Shown: piece by piece, positions 1 through 8,800 of the stretch | Numbering within the stretch: the stretch's first letter is position 1 | Layout of the letters: each line of letters opens with the position of its first letter | Source: Gammaproteobacteria bacterium | GTDB taxonomy: Bacteria > Pseudomonadota > Gammaproteobacteria > Thiohalospirales > Thiohalospiraceae | DNA length: 37,179 nt | Assembly: GCA_014762495.1 (NCBI GenBank) | Contig: JABURT010000107.1 | Location: 1 to 37,179, forward strand | Direction of reading: 5' to 3' | The notes under the pieces: model-generated | Seen by the model: only the letters and a program-made list of their open reading frames with translations | Told to the model about the DNA's origin: nothing | Databases searched by the model: none | Made by a program: the position numbers and the translations under genes

Positions 1-308
1 GAAGCCTGTACGTGACGTAAACTTATCAAAGTTAATGATGACATATCTCATGCGACCGTTCGGTTGCAGATGGACTGTTGCCTGAAAAATCAAATCAAAG
101 CCCGCTCGATAGTAGGAGTGGGCTGTTACCCATCATTCAAACCCTATACAGTCTTTCTATCAGGTCGTCATGGTGATGGCGAGGTGCTAAAAGAGGCGTT
201 ATAGTATTTTTATATGATTTCGGTTGGTGGATGTCCCATAGGATATTCCCTTTGAAGTAACTGTAGTAGCTTTAGGGCTTGGGGCTTTAGGCCGGAATTA
301 GTTGGTGG
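1..308. other. Gene-free left margin with one hairpin
   Basis: No coding region is recognisable here. The clearest structure is a hairpin at 99-124 with a 9-bp stem (AGCCCGCTC / GAGTGGGCT, one G-U pair) and an 8-base loop. Read on the - strand it is followed by a T-rich stretch, so it could be a terminator for a - strand transcript, but no such gene is visible. A 14-mer, GTTGGTGGATGTCC, occurs at 223-236 and again at 301-314. Confidence 0.4.
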
Positions 309-512
309 ATGTCCTCTAAAGCTCATGATGTTTATAAATATGGTGGTGTTGGAGTTGGGATGAGTAGTACATTTACTTATGAATTAGATGCGGGTTTTGA
401 ACATCCATATGGTTTTAGGTGGTTCATTGGGTGGGGGACTCAATCACAAATAAATCAAGGTGGCCAACCAGACTATCTTGAAGTTTACATAAAACAACAA
501 GTTGGAAAGTAA
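309..512 (+). CDS. Hypothetical protein, possibly a 3' gene fragment
   Basis: A 67-residue frame of no family I recognise, rich in Gly and aromatic residues (GFRWFIGWG around residues 35-43). It has no signal peptide or membrane segment. Its ATG lies inside the second copy of the repeated 14-mer GTTGGTGGATGTCC and has no separated ribosome-binding site: the only purine-rich stretch abuts the ATG. It may therefore be the tail of a larger gene whose 5' part was replaced by the repeat. The stop lies one base before the ATG of the lipoprotein gene at 514, which argues that the two were once cotranscribed. Base composition is AT-rich compared with the operon to the right. Confidence 0.4.
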   Translation: MSSKAHDVYKYGGVGVGMSSTFTYELDAGFEHPYGFRWFIGWGTQSQINQGGQPDYLEVYIKQQVGK

Positions 513-513
513 T

Positions 514-909
514 ATGATTAAATCCAACGTTTGGTTGATGTCCTTAGCTGCAATATTTCTTCTGATATCTTGTGGCAAACCTACAAGAAGCGAGTGTATT
601 GTTCTTGTAAATATTCAATGGGAAGATGAGGTCAACCTGAAAGATAAAAATTCTGCTTATAAAAGCTTTTTTGACTTTGTCTATAAAAATATGACTGCAT
701 ATGGTTCTCCAAGTTTTTCAGTGCAAGGTGTAGAAAGGAATGAGTTATATATTCAGTTCAGTAATCGCTGCGATAAAAAATATCTTTTGGCAGAAAGGAT
801 GTTAATTGAATATGGATCGGAACCATTTTCTCATGCGCGCGTAATAAATAAGGTAATATATCCAAGTACGAGAACGATTTCTGTTCATGGAGAATCTTGG
901 AGGGAGTAA
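514..909 (+). CDS. Hypothetical lipoprotein
   Basis: This 131-residue protein begins with a lipoprotein signal peptide: basic N-terminus MIKSN, a hydrophobic stretch, then the lipobox LISC with the modified Cys near residue 20. It should be exported and lipid-anchored. The mature part has no motif I recognise; it contains two further Cys residues that could pair in the periplasm. I chose the ATG at 514 over an in-frame TTG at 502 because the TTG lies inside the upstream coding region and would only add residues before the signal peptide. The gene follows the 67-residue frame by one base, suggesting translational coupling. It is AT-rich like its neighbour. Confidence 0.6.
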   Translation: MIKSNVWLMSLAAIFLLISCGKPTRSECIVLVNIQWEDEVNLKDKNSAYKSFFDFVYKNMTAYGSPSFSVQGVERNELYIQFSNRCDKKYLLAERMLIEYGSEPFSHARVINKVIYPSTRTISVHGESWRE

Positions 910-1265
910 ACGAGCTGTAGGGGGTATACGGGGACATATATGGACACCCCTTATAAGTCAACTATGAAAATCCTTTAGTCATCACATAACGCCTCCTGTT
1001 GGCCTGTCAATCGTGATAGAGAAACGGTCTTGGACATATATCCGGCTTCTTTGTTGGTACCTACTCGTACCGAGCCCTGATGAGATTTAAGATCCCCTGC
1101 CGCCTCTGCAGCCATGTGGCCTTTCTGGCCGATGTCCCCGCTCAGGCTCTGACAGGGGTAAATCGTTTTTATCAATAGTAGAGGACATCCATGATCTGAT
1201 TGACAGTCTTCGACCCTGAGCTAGACTGAATCGTTGAAATGTTCGTTTTCAAGGAGGAAAACGCC
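910..1265. other. Degenerate non-coding stretch with short repeats
   Basis: No convincing gene. A near-symmetrical motif, GGGACATATATGGACACCCC, lies at 931-950, and a related GGACATATATCC occurs near 1032-1043. The motif AGAGGACATCCATG near 1180-1193 is the reverse complement of part of the 14-mer repeat at 223 and 301. The stretch precedes the transposase remnant at 1266, and such repeated short palindromes are common beside REP-associated transposases, but the link here is inference. Confidence 0.35.
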
Positions 1266-1364
1266 ATGACCCGAGCCCGCAAGGAGCAGGTCTCCCTAGA
1301 GACCACCACCTATTACAACTGTATCTCCCGCTGTGTGCCGAAAATTTCCTCGCGGAACAGATAA
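1266..1364 (+). pseudogene. Remnant of IS200-like / REP-associated transposase (5' end only)
   Basis: A strong ribosome-binding site (AAGGAGGAAAACGCC before the ATG) leads into a 32-codon frame that begins MTRARKEQVSLETT and continues YYNCISRCV. This is the characteristic N-terminus of a proteobacterial Y1-transposase (REP-associated tyrosine transposase) family, in which the text normally continues as CVRRAFLCG for about 300 residues. Here homology stops after CV and the frame ends at TAA a few codons later. The His-hydrophobic-His motif and the catalytic Tyr are absent. The start and Shine-Dalgarno survive intact, so the loss was probably a deletion of the 3' part. Identification rests on recall of the family N-terminus. 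Confidence 0.6.
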
Positions 1365-1473
1365 CTGATCCGCCTTTTTCAGTTATAACGCCAAGCCTGC
1401 TGGAAACGACTAATTGAGTTGGTTATCCTGTCAGCCTGCTAGACAAAACCTCAACAATATCCACGGAGTAAGT

Positions 1474-2145
1474 ATGTCAACAACGCTGGCGTTTGACGTA
1501 TATGGGACACTAATCGATACCCATGGTGTCGTTTCCGTATTACGGGAGATGATCGGGGATGAGGCAGAAGGCTTCTCACAATCCTGGCGCGATAAACAGT
1601 TAGAGTATTCTTTTCGTCGTGGTCTGATGAGAGATTACAAAAGCTTTGCTGTTTGCACGGCGAATGCCCTTGATTACACCTGTGCTCTGTATCAAGCCGA
1701 TATCAGTCAAGAACAGAAACAGGCGTTGCTCGCGGCGTATCGAACACTCCCGGCGTTTGAAGAAGTAGAAGGTGCTCTGACGGAATTGTCGGGCAATCAT
1801 TGTCGCCTGTTTGCCTTCTCGAACGGCACCGCGGAGGCCGTCGAGAGGCTGTTGGTCAATGCTGGGATACGCAAGTATTTTGAGGGGATTGTGAGCGTGG
1901 ATGAGATTCAGTCATTCAAACCCGACCCCGCCGTTTATCGGCATTTCCTACAACGAACCGGGGCCAGTGATAGTGATGCCTGGCTGGTTTCAAGCAATCC
2001 ATTTGATGTCATCGGCGCAATCAACTCTGGCATGCGTGCCGCATGGGTTAAGCGTTCAACCATTGCCATCTTTGACCCGTGGGGCATTGAACCCACGCTG
2101 ATTGTCGAGTCCTTGACTGAATTGTATGCAGGGATCGGGGCGTGA
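1474..2145 (+). CDS. HAD-superfamily hydrolase, type II haloacid dehalogenase-like
   Basis: This 223-residue protein carries the HAD motifs in order: motif I FDVYGTLID near residues 7-15 with the nucleophilic Asp; motif II FSNGT with the Ser/Asn pair of L-2-haloacid dehalogenases; motif III Lys in FKPDPAVY; and motif IV in SSNPFDVIGA, where type II dehalogenases have SSNAWD. Length matches the family (about 220-230). The predicted reaction is hydrolytic dehalogenation of short 2-haloacids through an aspartyl ester, though many members have other or unknown substrates. The start is the ATG at 1474 behind CACGGAGTAAGT; a longer frame from 1414 lacks a ribosome-binding site. It appears monocistronic and cytoplasmic. 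Confidence 0.82.
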   Translation: MSTTLAFDVYGTLIDTHGVVSVLREMIGDEAEGFSQSWRDKQLEYSFRRGLMRDYKSFAVCTANALDYTCALYQADISQEQKQALLAAYRTLPAFEEVEGALTELSGNHCRLFAFSNGTAEAVERLLVNAGIRKYFEGIVSVDEIQSFKPDPAVYRHFLQRTGASDSDAWLVSSNPFDVIGAINSGMRAAWVKRSTIAIFDPWGIEPTLIVESLTELYAGIGA

Positions 2146-2283
2146 AAGTAGATATATAGGAACAGTGATTATTCTCAGACGCGACTATCAGTCAGTTGGG
2201 AATTGACAGTAAAAGCACCTTTATTTTGCTCTGAATACCTTTAGTATATTAATAATCCATATGACAAAGTTCGAGGAGTCAAA

Positions 2284-2598
2284 ATGTATAAAATAGTTCC
2301 CCTGCTGTTGCTGGCCTTTACCATACAGGCCTGTACCTGGGTCAAACTGACACCTGAAGCCGAAAAGGTGCGTGTACTCAGTGCAACCGAGGTTGAGTCC
2401 TGCAAGACCGTCGGCAAGACCACGGTTAGCCTGAAGGCCGATATTGCCGGCATTGACCGCAACCAGGAAAAGGTCAAAAAGGAACTCGAGACACTGGGTC
2501 GTAATCACGCGGCCGACATGGGCGGTGACACCATCGTACCGGCCAGCGAGATCAAAGACGGTAAGCAGAGCTTCGATGTCTATCGTTGTATCAATTAA
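2284..2598 (+). CDS. DUF4156 domain-containing lipoprotein
   Basis: A small 104-residue lipoprotein. The signal peptide MYKIVPLLLLAFTIQAC ends in a lipobox with the lipidated Cys at residue 17. The mature region matches DUF4156: WVKLTPEAEKVRV, a conserved ESCKTVG segment and a C-terminal GGDTIVP motif, ending in YRCIN, so two Cys outside the lipobox could form a disulfide. Its function is unknown. The ribosome-binding site GAGGAG lies 5 bases before the ATG. It sits alone, followed directly by a hairpin terminator. Confidence 0.8.
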   Translation: MYKIVPLLLLAFTIQACTWVKLTPEAEKVRVLSATEVESCKTVGKTTVSLKADIAGIDRNQEKVKKELETLGRNHAADMGGDTIVPASEIKDGKQSFDVYRCIN

Positions 2599-2610
2599 TA
2601 ATGATTGGAA

Positions 2611-2637
2611 AAGGGCTGTAGTCTTACAGCCCTTTTT
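2611..2637 (+). terminator. Bidirectional rho-independent terminator
   Basis: A perfect 10-bp stem (AAGGGCTGTA / TACAGCCCTT) with loop GTCT is followed by T's on the + strand. Its complement is T-rich on the - strand as well. It lies 12 bases after the DUF4156 stop and about 65 bases beyond the MFS gene stop on the other strand, so it probably serves both convergent genes. Confidence 0.85.
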
Positions 2638-2702
2638 AATAGGTAAGCTGAGTGCGTCGACACGAGCTTTTATTGTCAAATGCCGACGCCAGAAACATCA
2701 TC

Positions 2703-3989
2703 TTATGCTTCGGGGTTGATCCTGGGGTGTGTCTCTTCGCCCCAGATCATCACGACAAGTCCCGATACAAACATCGCAACCGCCGTAAACCAGAATCCCA
2801 TCTCGACAGACTGGCTGAAGTAACCTACCAGTCCCAGTGCCAGTGCACCAATCCCATAGCCGAGGTCTCGCCAGAAGCGATAGATGCCGATGGCAGAACC
2901 GCGCCAGTTGGGGTGGGCGATGTCGCCGACGGCGGCGCTGATGTTGGGGTAGAGCAGGGCCATACCGAATCCGGTCACCGCCGCGCTGAAGCCCCACCAG
3001 GCCAGGCCGTCGCTCATGAGGGTCATGCCGACGCCTGCGCCGCAGAGCCACATGCCCCAGACGATGGGCTTTTGTCGTCCGATCTTGTCCGACAAGGGGC
3101 CGGTGAAGAACTGTGATATTCCCCAGACGAAACCGTAGATGCCCACGATCCAGCCGATGTTGGCCAGGCTCATGCCCTGGCTATAGAAGAACACGGGATA
3201 GAAGACCCAGATGAGGGCATCGACGAACTTCTCCACCAGGCCCGCCTGGGAGAAGGCAAACATGCGCTTGTCGCGCCAGGACATGAGGGTGAAGACCTCC
3301 CAGGTCGTGGGCGTGTCGGAAATATTCTTCGGGTAGCGCGGCACCGGGCCGGTGGATTTGCCGGCGGCATGGTTGGCGGCCTCGGCCCTGGCCCAGGGCA
3401 GGGTGTCGACGACGAAGGTGAGGGCATTGATGATGGCAAGGATGACGACCACCATTCCGAACCACATGAGGCCTTCGCGCACACCGAACATTTGGGACAT
3501 ATAACCGGTGACGACACCGGCCACGGCGACGCCGAAGTAACCGGCGAATTCATTGAAGCCGATGGTGAGGCCGCGCTGGTTGGCGTGGGTGATGTCCAGC
3601 TTGGCGGTCTGGGTCATGGACCAGGCCAGGCCCTGGTTGATGCCGAGCAGGACGGTGGCGGCGACGATCCAGTTCCACGATGGCGCGTAGAGGATCATGG
3701 CGGGGATGGGCAGGGCGACGATCCAGCCCCAGATCAGCACCGTCTTGCGTCCGACCCGCTCCGACAGGCGACCGGCGACGAAGTTAAGCGAGCCCTTGAC
3801 GAAACCGAAGGCGACGACGAAGGCCATGAGCAGCATGAAAGAACCGCTGGGGACATCGAACTCGGACTCGGCCAGCGCCGGGATCACCGTGCGGGTCATG
3901 CCCAGGGTGAGGCCGACGAAGAAGACCTGCAGCAGTTGGTGGGTGAACTGGTTGAGGTTGGGGCGGATGCCGAAGTGATATTCCGTCAT
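2703..3989 (-). CDS. MFS transporter
   Basis: A 428-residue inner-membrane protein with about 12 hydrophobic segments in two halves. It has the MFS motif GRLSERVGRKTV in the loop between helices 2 and 3, and a matching GPLSDKIGRQKP in the second half. It lies directly downstream of allophanate hydrolase but has its own promoter at 4019-4047, which places the start of transcription near 4012. That rules out the TTG at 4019 and favours the ATG at 3989. The substrate cannot be read from sequence. Position beside a guanidine-type operon suggests uptake or export of a guanidine-related nitrogen compound or a breakdown product, but this is inference. A bidirectional terminator lies beyond its stop. 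Confidence 0.8.
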   Translation of the reverse strand: MTEYHFGIRPNLNQFTHQLLQVFFVGLTLGMTRTVIPALAESEFDVPSGSFMLLMAFVVAFGFVKGSLNFVAGRLSERVGRKTVLIWGWIVALPIPAMILYAPSWNWIVAATVLLGINQGLAWSMTQTAKLDITHANQRGLTIGFNEFAGYFGVAVAGVVTGYMSQMFGVREGLMWFGMVVVILAIINALTFVVDTLPWARAEAANHAAGKSTGPVPRYPKNISDTPTTWEVFTLMSWRDKRMFAFSQAGLVEKFVDALIWVFYPVFFYSQGMSLANIGWIVGIYGFVWGISQFFTGPLSDKIGRQKPIVWGMWLCGAGVGMTLMSDGLAWWGFSAAVTGFGMALLYPNISAAVGDIAHPNWRGSAIGIYRFWRDLGYGIGALALGLVGYFSQSVEMGFWFTAVAMFVSGLVVMIWGEETHPRINPEA

Positions 3990-4010
3990 GGGGGAGCCTG
4001 CTTGAGAAAA

Positions 4011-4047
4011 GTTATTCAATTATATACTTGAATAACATTTCAGGCAA
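4011..4047 (-). promoter_or_regulatory. Sigma-70 promoter within a perfect palindrome, upstream of the MFS gene
   Basis: On the - strand TTGCCT (4047-4042), a 17-base spacer and TATAAT (4024-4019) form a good sigma-70 promoter. The -10 box sits in the spacer of a perfect 9-bp inverted repeat, GTTATTCAA (4011-4019) / TTGAATAAC (4028-4036). A repressor bound there would cover the -10 region and start site, so this reads as an operator-promoter for the MFS gene. The binding protein is not identified. Confidence 0.6.
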
Positions 4048-4069
4048 AGCCCTGCCGCAGCATCGGCGA

Positions 4070-5869
4070 CTATGAGGCCATGTAGGCGCGCCAGCCGCCG
4101 AATTCGGTGATGTCCGTGGCGTCTTCGATGCCATAGGGCTCGCAGATAAAGCCGGGTAGCCAGCGACCGTCTGCCAGTTCCAGCTTGCCGATCCCCAATG
4201 GGGCGGGGATGTTGGCGACGAAGCTGCCGAACTCCTGATTCGGGACCGACCAGACTTCCACTTCTAATGAAGCACCGCCTTGTTCCACCCGCACGACACC
4301 CGGTCGATAGGGCGGGCCACCGGCCAGGGCATAGAGCTTGTAGCGGGCCACGGTTTTAGTGCGCGACTGCAACTTTGCCCCGCGCTCGGTAAGTTGCCAA
4401 TTGAGCGGCAGTCCCTCGAGGTGGGCGCCGGCGACGACGACCGGGATGCTCTGCGTGGGAAGTTGGGTGTCGTGCGTGTCCAGGGAGGGCAGGCTTTGGC
4501 TTGCCCCCATGGGCAGTTGCAGGGCCTGTTGCCAGCGCCTGGCGAAGGAGAGCAGCTTGATGTCGCTAAAGGCTCTGGAGACGAAGGTGATCCCCCAGGG
4601 CAGACCGTTGTCCATGAATCCTACCGGCACGGCGATGGAGGCATAGTCCAGCAGGTTCATATAATTGGTGTAATAGCCCAGGTTGCTATTGAGCTTGATG
4701 GGATCGGCGAGGACCTCATCGATGGTGTAAATGGTCCCCGCCGTGGGCGTGACCAGGATATCTACATCATCCATAAGTTCGTCGGTGATCTTCTTATAGT
4801 GTTGCAGTTGATAGATGGCCTTGAAGGCATCCATGGCGGTCTTATCGACCGAGCCGCCGATGATGGTGTTGATCACGGGTAACAGTTTATCCGCCTGTGT
4901 CGTGATCAACTCTTCGATGGCGACGTATCGCTCCGCCGTCCAGGGTCCTTCATAGAGGAGTTTTGCAGCGGAGAGAAAGGCCGAGAAGTCCATCTCTCTT
5001 TTTATGCCGCCCAAGGTTTCCAGTTGTTTGACTGCATCCTCAAACAGGGACTGTGCCGATTCATTACCAAAGAATTCCAGCTGATCCGGTTTAGGCACGG
5101 CAAAGTGGAACTCGCCTTCGGGCAGTCCGTAGTGGCGGCCCAGGTTGTCATAGACGTTGGGGCAGGCGTAATCGTCCTCGGCATCGTAGATCGCGGCCTC
5201 AGTCAGCACACGGTTGGCATCGTCGGTGGTGTTGGCGAAGATGGTCACGCAATCGAGGCTGCGACAGGCGGGCACCACACCTCGGGTGCTCAAGAGACCA
5301 CGGGTCGGTTTGACGCCGATGAGGTTATTGAATGAAGCGGGTACGCGCCCGGAACCGGCGGTGTCGGTGCCCAGCGAAAAGGCCGCCAGGCCAAGTGCCA
5401 CCGAAACCGCCGAGCCGGAGCTGGAACCGCCCGAGATGTACTCATCGTTAAAGGCATTGTGGCAGGGGCCCCAGGGTTCGGGCGAACGGGTGCCCACCAG
5501 CCCGGTGGCGAACTGATCCAGGTTGGTCTTGCCGACGGGGATGGCGCCGGCCTCGATGAGCTTTTCCACCACGAAGGCGGAACGTTCTGGGGTATAGCGG
5601 TATTCGACGCAGGCGGCCGTGGTCGGGATCCCGGCCAGGTCGATATTGTCCTTGATGGCGAAGGGGATCCCATAGAGCGGCAAGGTGTCTGGTGACTCGC
5701 CCTTGAGCCGTTCGAGATAGGGCGCGCGTTCGTCCGCGGTCAGTTTATGGATCCAGATGTTTTTATGCGTATAGCTCGTGTCGGCCTCATCGATGTGAGC
5801 CAGCACCTGTTGCGGTGTCAGGCTGCCGTCGGCATAGGCGGACAGCAAGGCGGTAATGGTCATCTCCAT
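4070..5869 (-). CDS. atzF: Allophanate hydrolase
   Basis: A 599-residue amidase-signature enzyme that hydrolyses allophanate to two ammonia and two CO2. The Ser-cisSer-Lys machinery is visible: Lys in FAIKDNIDLAG (about residue 73), GGSSSGSAVSVALG (about residues 147-160) and the nucleophile region in TDTAGSGRVP. The C-terminal third (from about residue 465) is the small extra domain typical of full-length AtzF, ending in the FICEPYGIEDATDIT region. Its start overlaps the carboxylase stop as TGATG, so the two are translationally coupled. In this operon it takes allophanate produced either from urea carboxylation or from deimination of carboxyguanidine. A second in-frame ATG lies two codons downstream. 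Confidence 0.95.
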   Translation of the reverse strand: MEMTITALLSAYADGSLTPQQVLAHIDEADTSYTHKNIWIHKLTADERAPYLERLKGESPDTLPLYGIPFAIKDNIDLAGIPTTAACVEYRYTPERSAFVVEKLIEAGAIPVGKTNLDQFATGLVGTRSPEPWGPCHNAFNDEYISGGSSSGSAVSVALGLAAFSLGTDTAGSGRVPASFNNLIGVKPTRGLLSTRGVVPACRSLDCVTIFANTTDDANRVLTEAAIYDAEDDYACPNVYDNLGRHYGLPEGEFHFAVPKPDQLEFFGNESAQSLFEDAVKQLETLGGIKREMDFSAFLSAAKLLYEGPWTAERYVAIEELITTQADKLLPVINTIIGGSVDKTAMDAFKAIYQLQHYKKITDELMDDVDILVTPTAGTIYTIDEVLADPIKLNSNLGYYTNYMNLLDYASIAVPVGFMDNGLPWGITFVSRAFSDIKLLSFARRWQQALQLPMGASQSLPSLDTHDTQLPTQSIPVVVAGAHLEGLPLNWQLTERGAKLQSRTKTVARYKLYALAGGPPYRPGVVRVEQGGASLEVEVWSVPNQEFGSFVANIPAPLGIGKLELADGRWLPGFICEPYGIEDATDITEFGGWRAYMAS

Positions 5870-8800
5870 CAGCTGTCGTCCTCTTCAAGGATCAGCAGGA
5901 CCTGTCCCGCGTTGACCTGGCCGCCGACTTCCCGTTGTATGGAATAGATGGTGCCCGAGGCGGGCGCGGTGATCTCGATCTCCATCTTCATGGACTCCAG
6001 TATCATCAAGGTCTGGTCCGCCTCCACGCGATCGCCCTGGCTCACCAGGGTCTGCCAGATGCTGCCGGCCACCGGGCTTTCGATGGTGAAGCAGTTGTCG
6101 GGGACATGGCCCTCTTCACCCTGTTCGACATTGAGGTCCTGTTCGGTGCTGAAGTTGATCTGCCCACTCTCGCGCCAGCGTTGCAGTTCCTCGGCAAAGG
6201 CCTGGTCGCGGCGTTCGGTAAAGTCACGAATACTCTCCTCGTGTTCACGCAGGAACTCGACATGGTCACGAAGTCGGAAGCGGGTCTCTTCGATCTTTAA
6301 TGGGTACTTGCCACGTGGAAAGTCTTTTCGGATCTGTTCCAGCTCTTCGTGGCTGACCGGATAGAAGCGAATCTGATCGAAGAAGCGCAACAGCCAGGGC
6401 TGGGTAAACTCGTTCGTGGAGCGATAGCGGTTCCACATCTGCAGGGTGCGGCCGACGAACTGATAGCCACCCGGTCCTTCCATGCCGTAGACACAGAGAT
6501 AGGAGCCACCGATGCCGACGGAGTTCTCCGCGGTCCAGGTCCGTGCCGGGTTGTACTTGGTGGTGACCAGGCGCTGGCGCGGGTCCATGGGCGTGGCCAC
6601 CGGGGCGCCGAGGTAGACATCGCCCAGGCCCATGACCAGGTAGCTGGCCTCGAACAGGATCCGGTTGACTTCGTCGATGGTCTCAAGGCCGTTGATACGG
6701 CGTATGAATTCGATGTTGCTGGGACACCAGGGGGCGTCCTTGCGCACCGACTGCATGTACTTGTCGATGGCCAGTTGGCAGGCGGGGTCGTCCCAGGAGA
6801 GGGGCAGGTGGACCACTCGCGCCGGGACCTCGAGCTTGTCGATGTCCTTGAGTTCGCGCTCGTTTGCCAGCAACACGCTCATCAGTTCATCGAGGGAAAG
6901 ACGTTGACTGTCGTAATGCACCTGCAGGGAGCGAATGCCGGGGGTCAGTTCCAGGATCCCGTCGATGGCCTGCTCCTGTAGCGACAGCATCAGGGCATGG
7001 GCGCGAAAGCGCAGCGCCACTTCCAGTTGCATGGGGCCGTATTCCACCAGCAGGAATTGATCGCCCGCGGTGCGGTAGACCACCTCGATCTCGTTTTCTT
7101 CCTTACCGAGTTGATAATGGATGGCGTTATCCGGTGTGACCGCCTCGTAGGCATATTCCTGCAGGCTGAGCGTGGCGATGGAGGTTTCCTGAGTGCGCTT
7201 GATGGCCACCGCATCATCCATGCTCACCGGTGTGAATCGGATCTTGTCACCGGCCTTGAGCTGGCCCAGTTTCCAGAGGTCGGCACTGATGACGGTGGCG
7301 GGGCAGACAAAACCGCCGAGCGAGGGACCGTCGGGGCCAAGGATCACCGGCATGTCACCGGTGAAGTCGACGGTGCCGAAGGCGTAGGCATTGTCGTGGA
7401 TGTTGGAGGGGTGCATGCCCGCCTCGCCGCCGCTGTCGCGGGCCCATTCGGGCTTGGGACCAATCAGGCGGATGCCGGTGCGGCTGGAGTTGTAGTGCAC
7501 CTCCCACTCGGCGCTAAAGAAATTCTCGATGTCCTCGTCGGTAAAGAAGTCGGGGGCGCCGTGCGGGCCATAGGTCACGCGCAGTTCCCACTGGCTGTCC
7601 AGGGAGGGGCGAAGCACCTCGGGGATCACTTCATCGGCATAGGCATGGACGGGGTTGCCCAGGTGCAGGACATCCCCGGCACGCAGGGCGCGGCCGTTAT
7701 GTCCGCCGAACTGGCCGAGGGTGAAGGTGGACCTGGCGCCCAGGTAATCGGGGCAGTCGATGCCGCCGTCGATCAATAGATAGGTACGGGCGCCGTCCTG
7801 TTTCATCTTGCCCATCTTCAGCACCTGGCCGGGTCGAATGGTATGCACCTGCCAGAATGCCAGTTCCTCATCATCCAGCTTCGCCGTCATCTCGGCGCCG
7901 GTGAGGACGATGCGCGCCTCGGTGTTGAAGCGCAGGGTAGGGCCGTTGAGGGTCAGCTCCAGGCCGGCCGCATCGTCCGGATTGTTCAACAGGCGGTTGC
8001 CGAGGCGGAAGGAGTAGCTGTCGAAGGGACCGGAGGGGGGCACGCCCACGTCCCAGTAACCGATACGTCCCGGCGTATCCTGAATGGTGGTCATGGTACC
8101 GGCATTGATCACATCGATGCTATTGGCCTCATAGCTGAAGTCATTCAGGTAGCGGGTATAGATCTCACCCTGTTGGAAGATCTCGGTCTCAAGTATATGG
8201 CGAACATATTCGATGTTGGTCTCGACGCCATAGATGCGTGTCTCTCCCAGGGCCTCGTGTAAGGCCCGCATGGCCTCGTCTCGATTTCTCGCGGTGATGA
8301 TGAGTTTGGCCAGCATGGGATCGTAAAAGGGAGAGACCTCGATCCCACCTTCAATCCAGTGGTCGACGCGTATCGCATCACCCTGTGGAAACTCCACCTG
8401 ACTCAACAGGCCTGCGGAGGGTTGAAAGTCCTTATTGGGGTCCTCGGCATAGACTCGGGTCTGGATGGCGTGACCGGTGGGACTGAGCTGCGAGGCCAGG
8501 GAGTTCAAATCGGGCAGGTCATGAGCGGCCAGTCGTACCATCCAGGCCACGAGGTCAATGCCGTAGACCTGCTCGGTGACGCCGTGCTCCACTTGCAGTC
8601 GCGTATTGACCTCAAGGAAATAGAATTTATCTTCCTTTTGGTCATAGACAAACTCGACGGTACCGGCATTGCGATAGTCGATGGCTGCGACCAGCCGAGT
8701 CGCCGTGTCCTGCAACTCGTTACGTACCGCATCGCTAAGCCCGGGCGCGGGGCACTCCTCGATCACCTTCTGGTTGCGGCGCTGGGTCGAGCAGTCGCGT

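Noticed and set aside
975..1175. 66-codon - strand frame left of the transposase remnant
   Set aside because: No family, no ribosome-binding site. The text SLSGDIGQKGHMAAE looks vaguely familiar from spurious ORFs beside insertion sequences, but I could not support a real gene.
2221..2679. Two - strand frames across the DUF4156 gene
   Set aside because: Antisense shadows; they cross the hairpin terminator and have no recognisable start signal.
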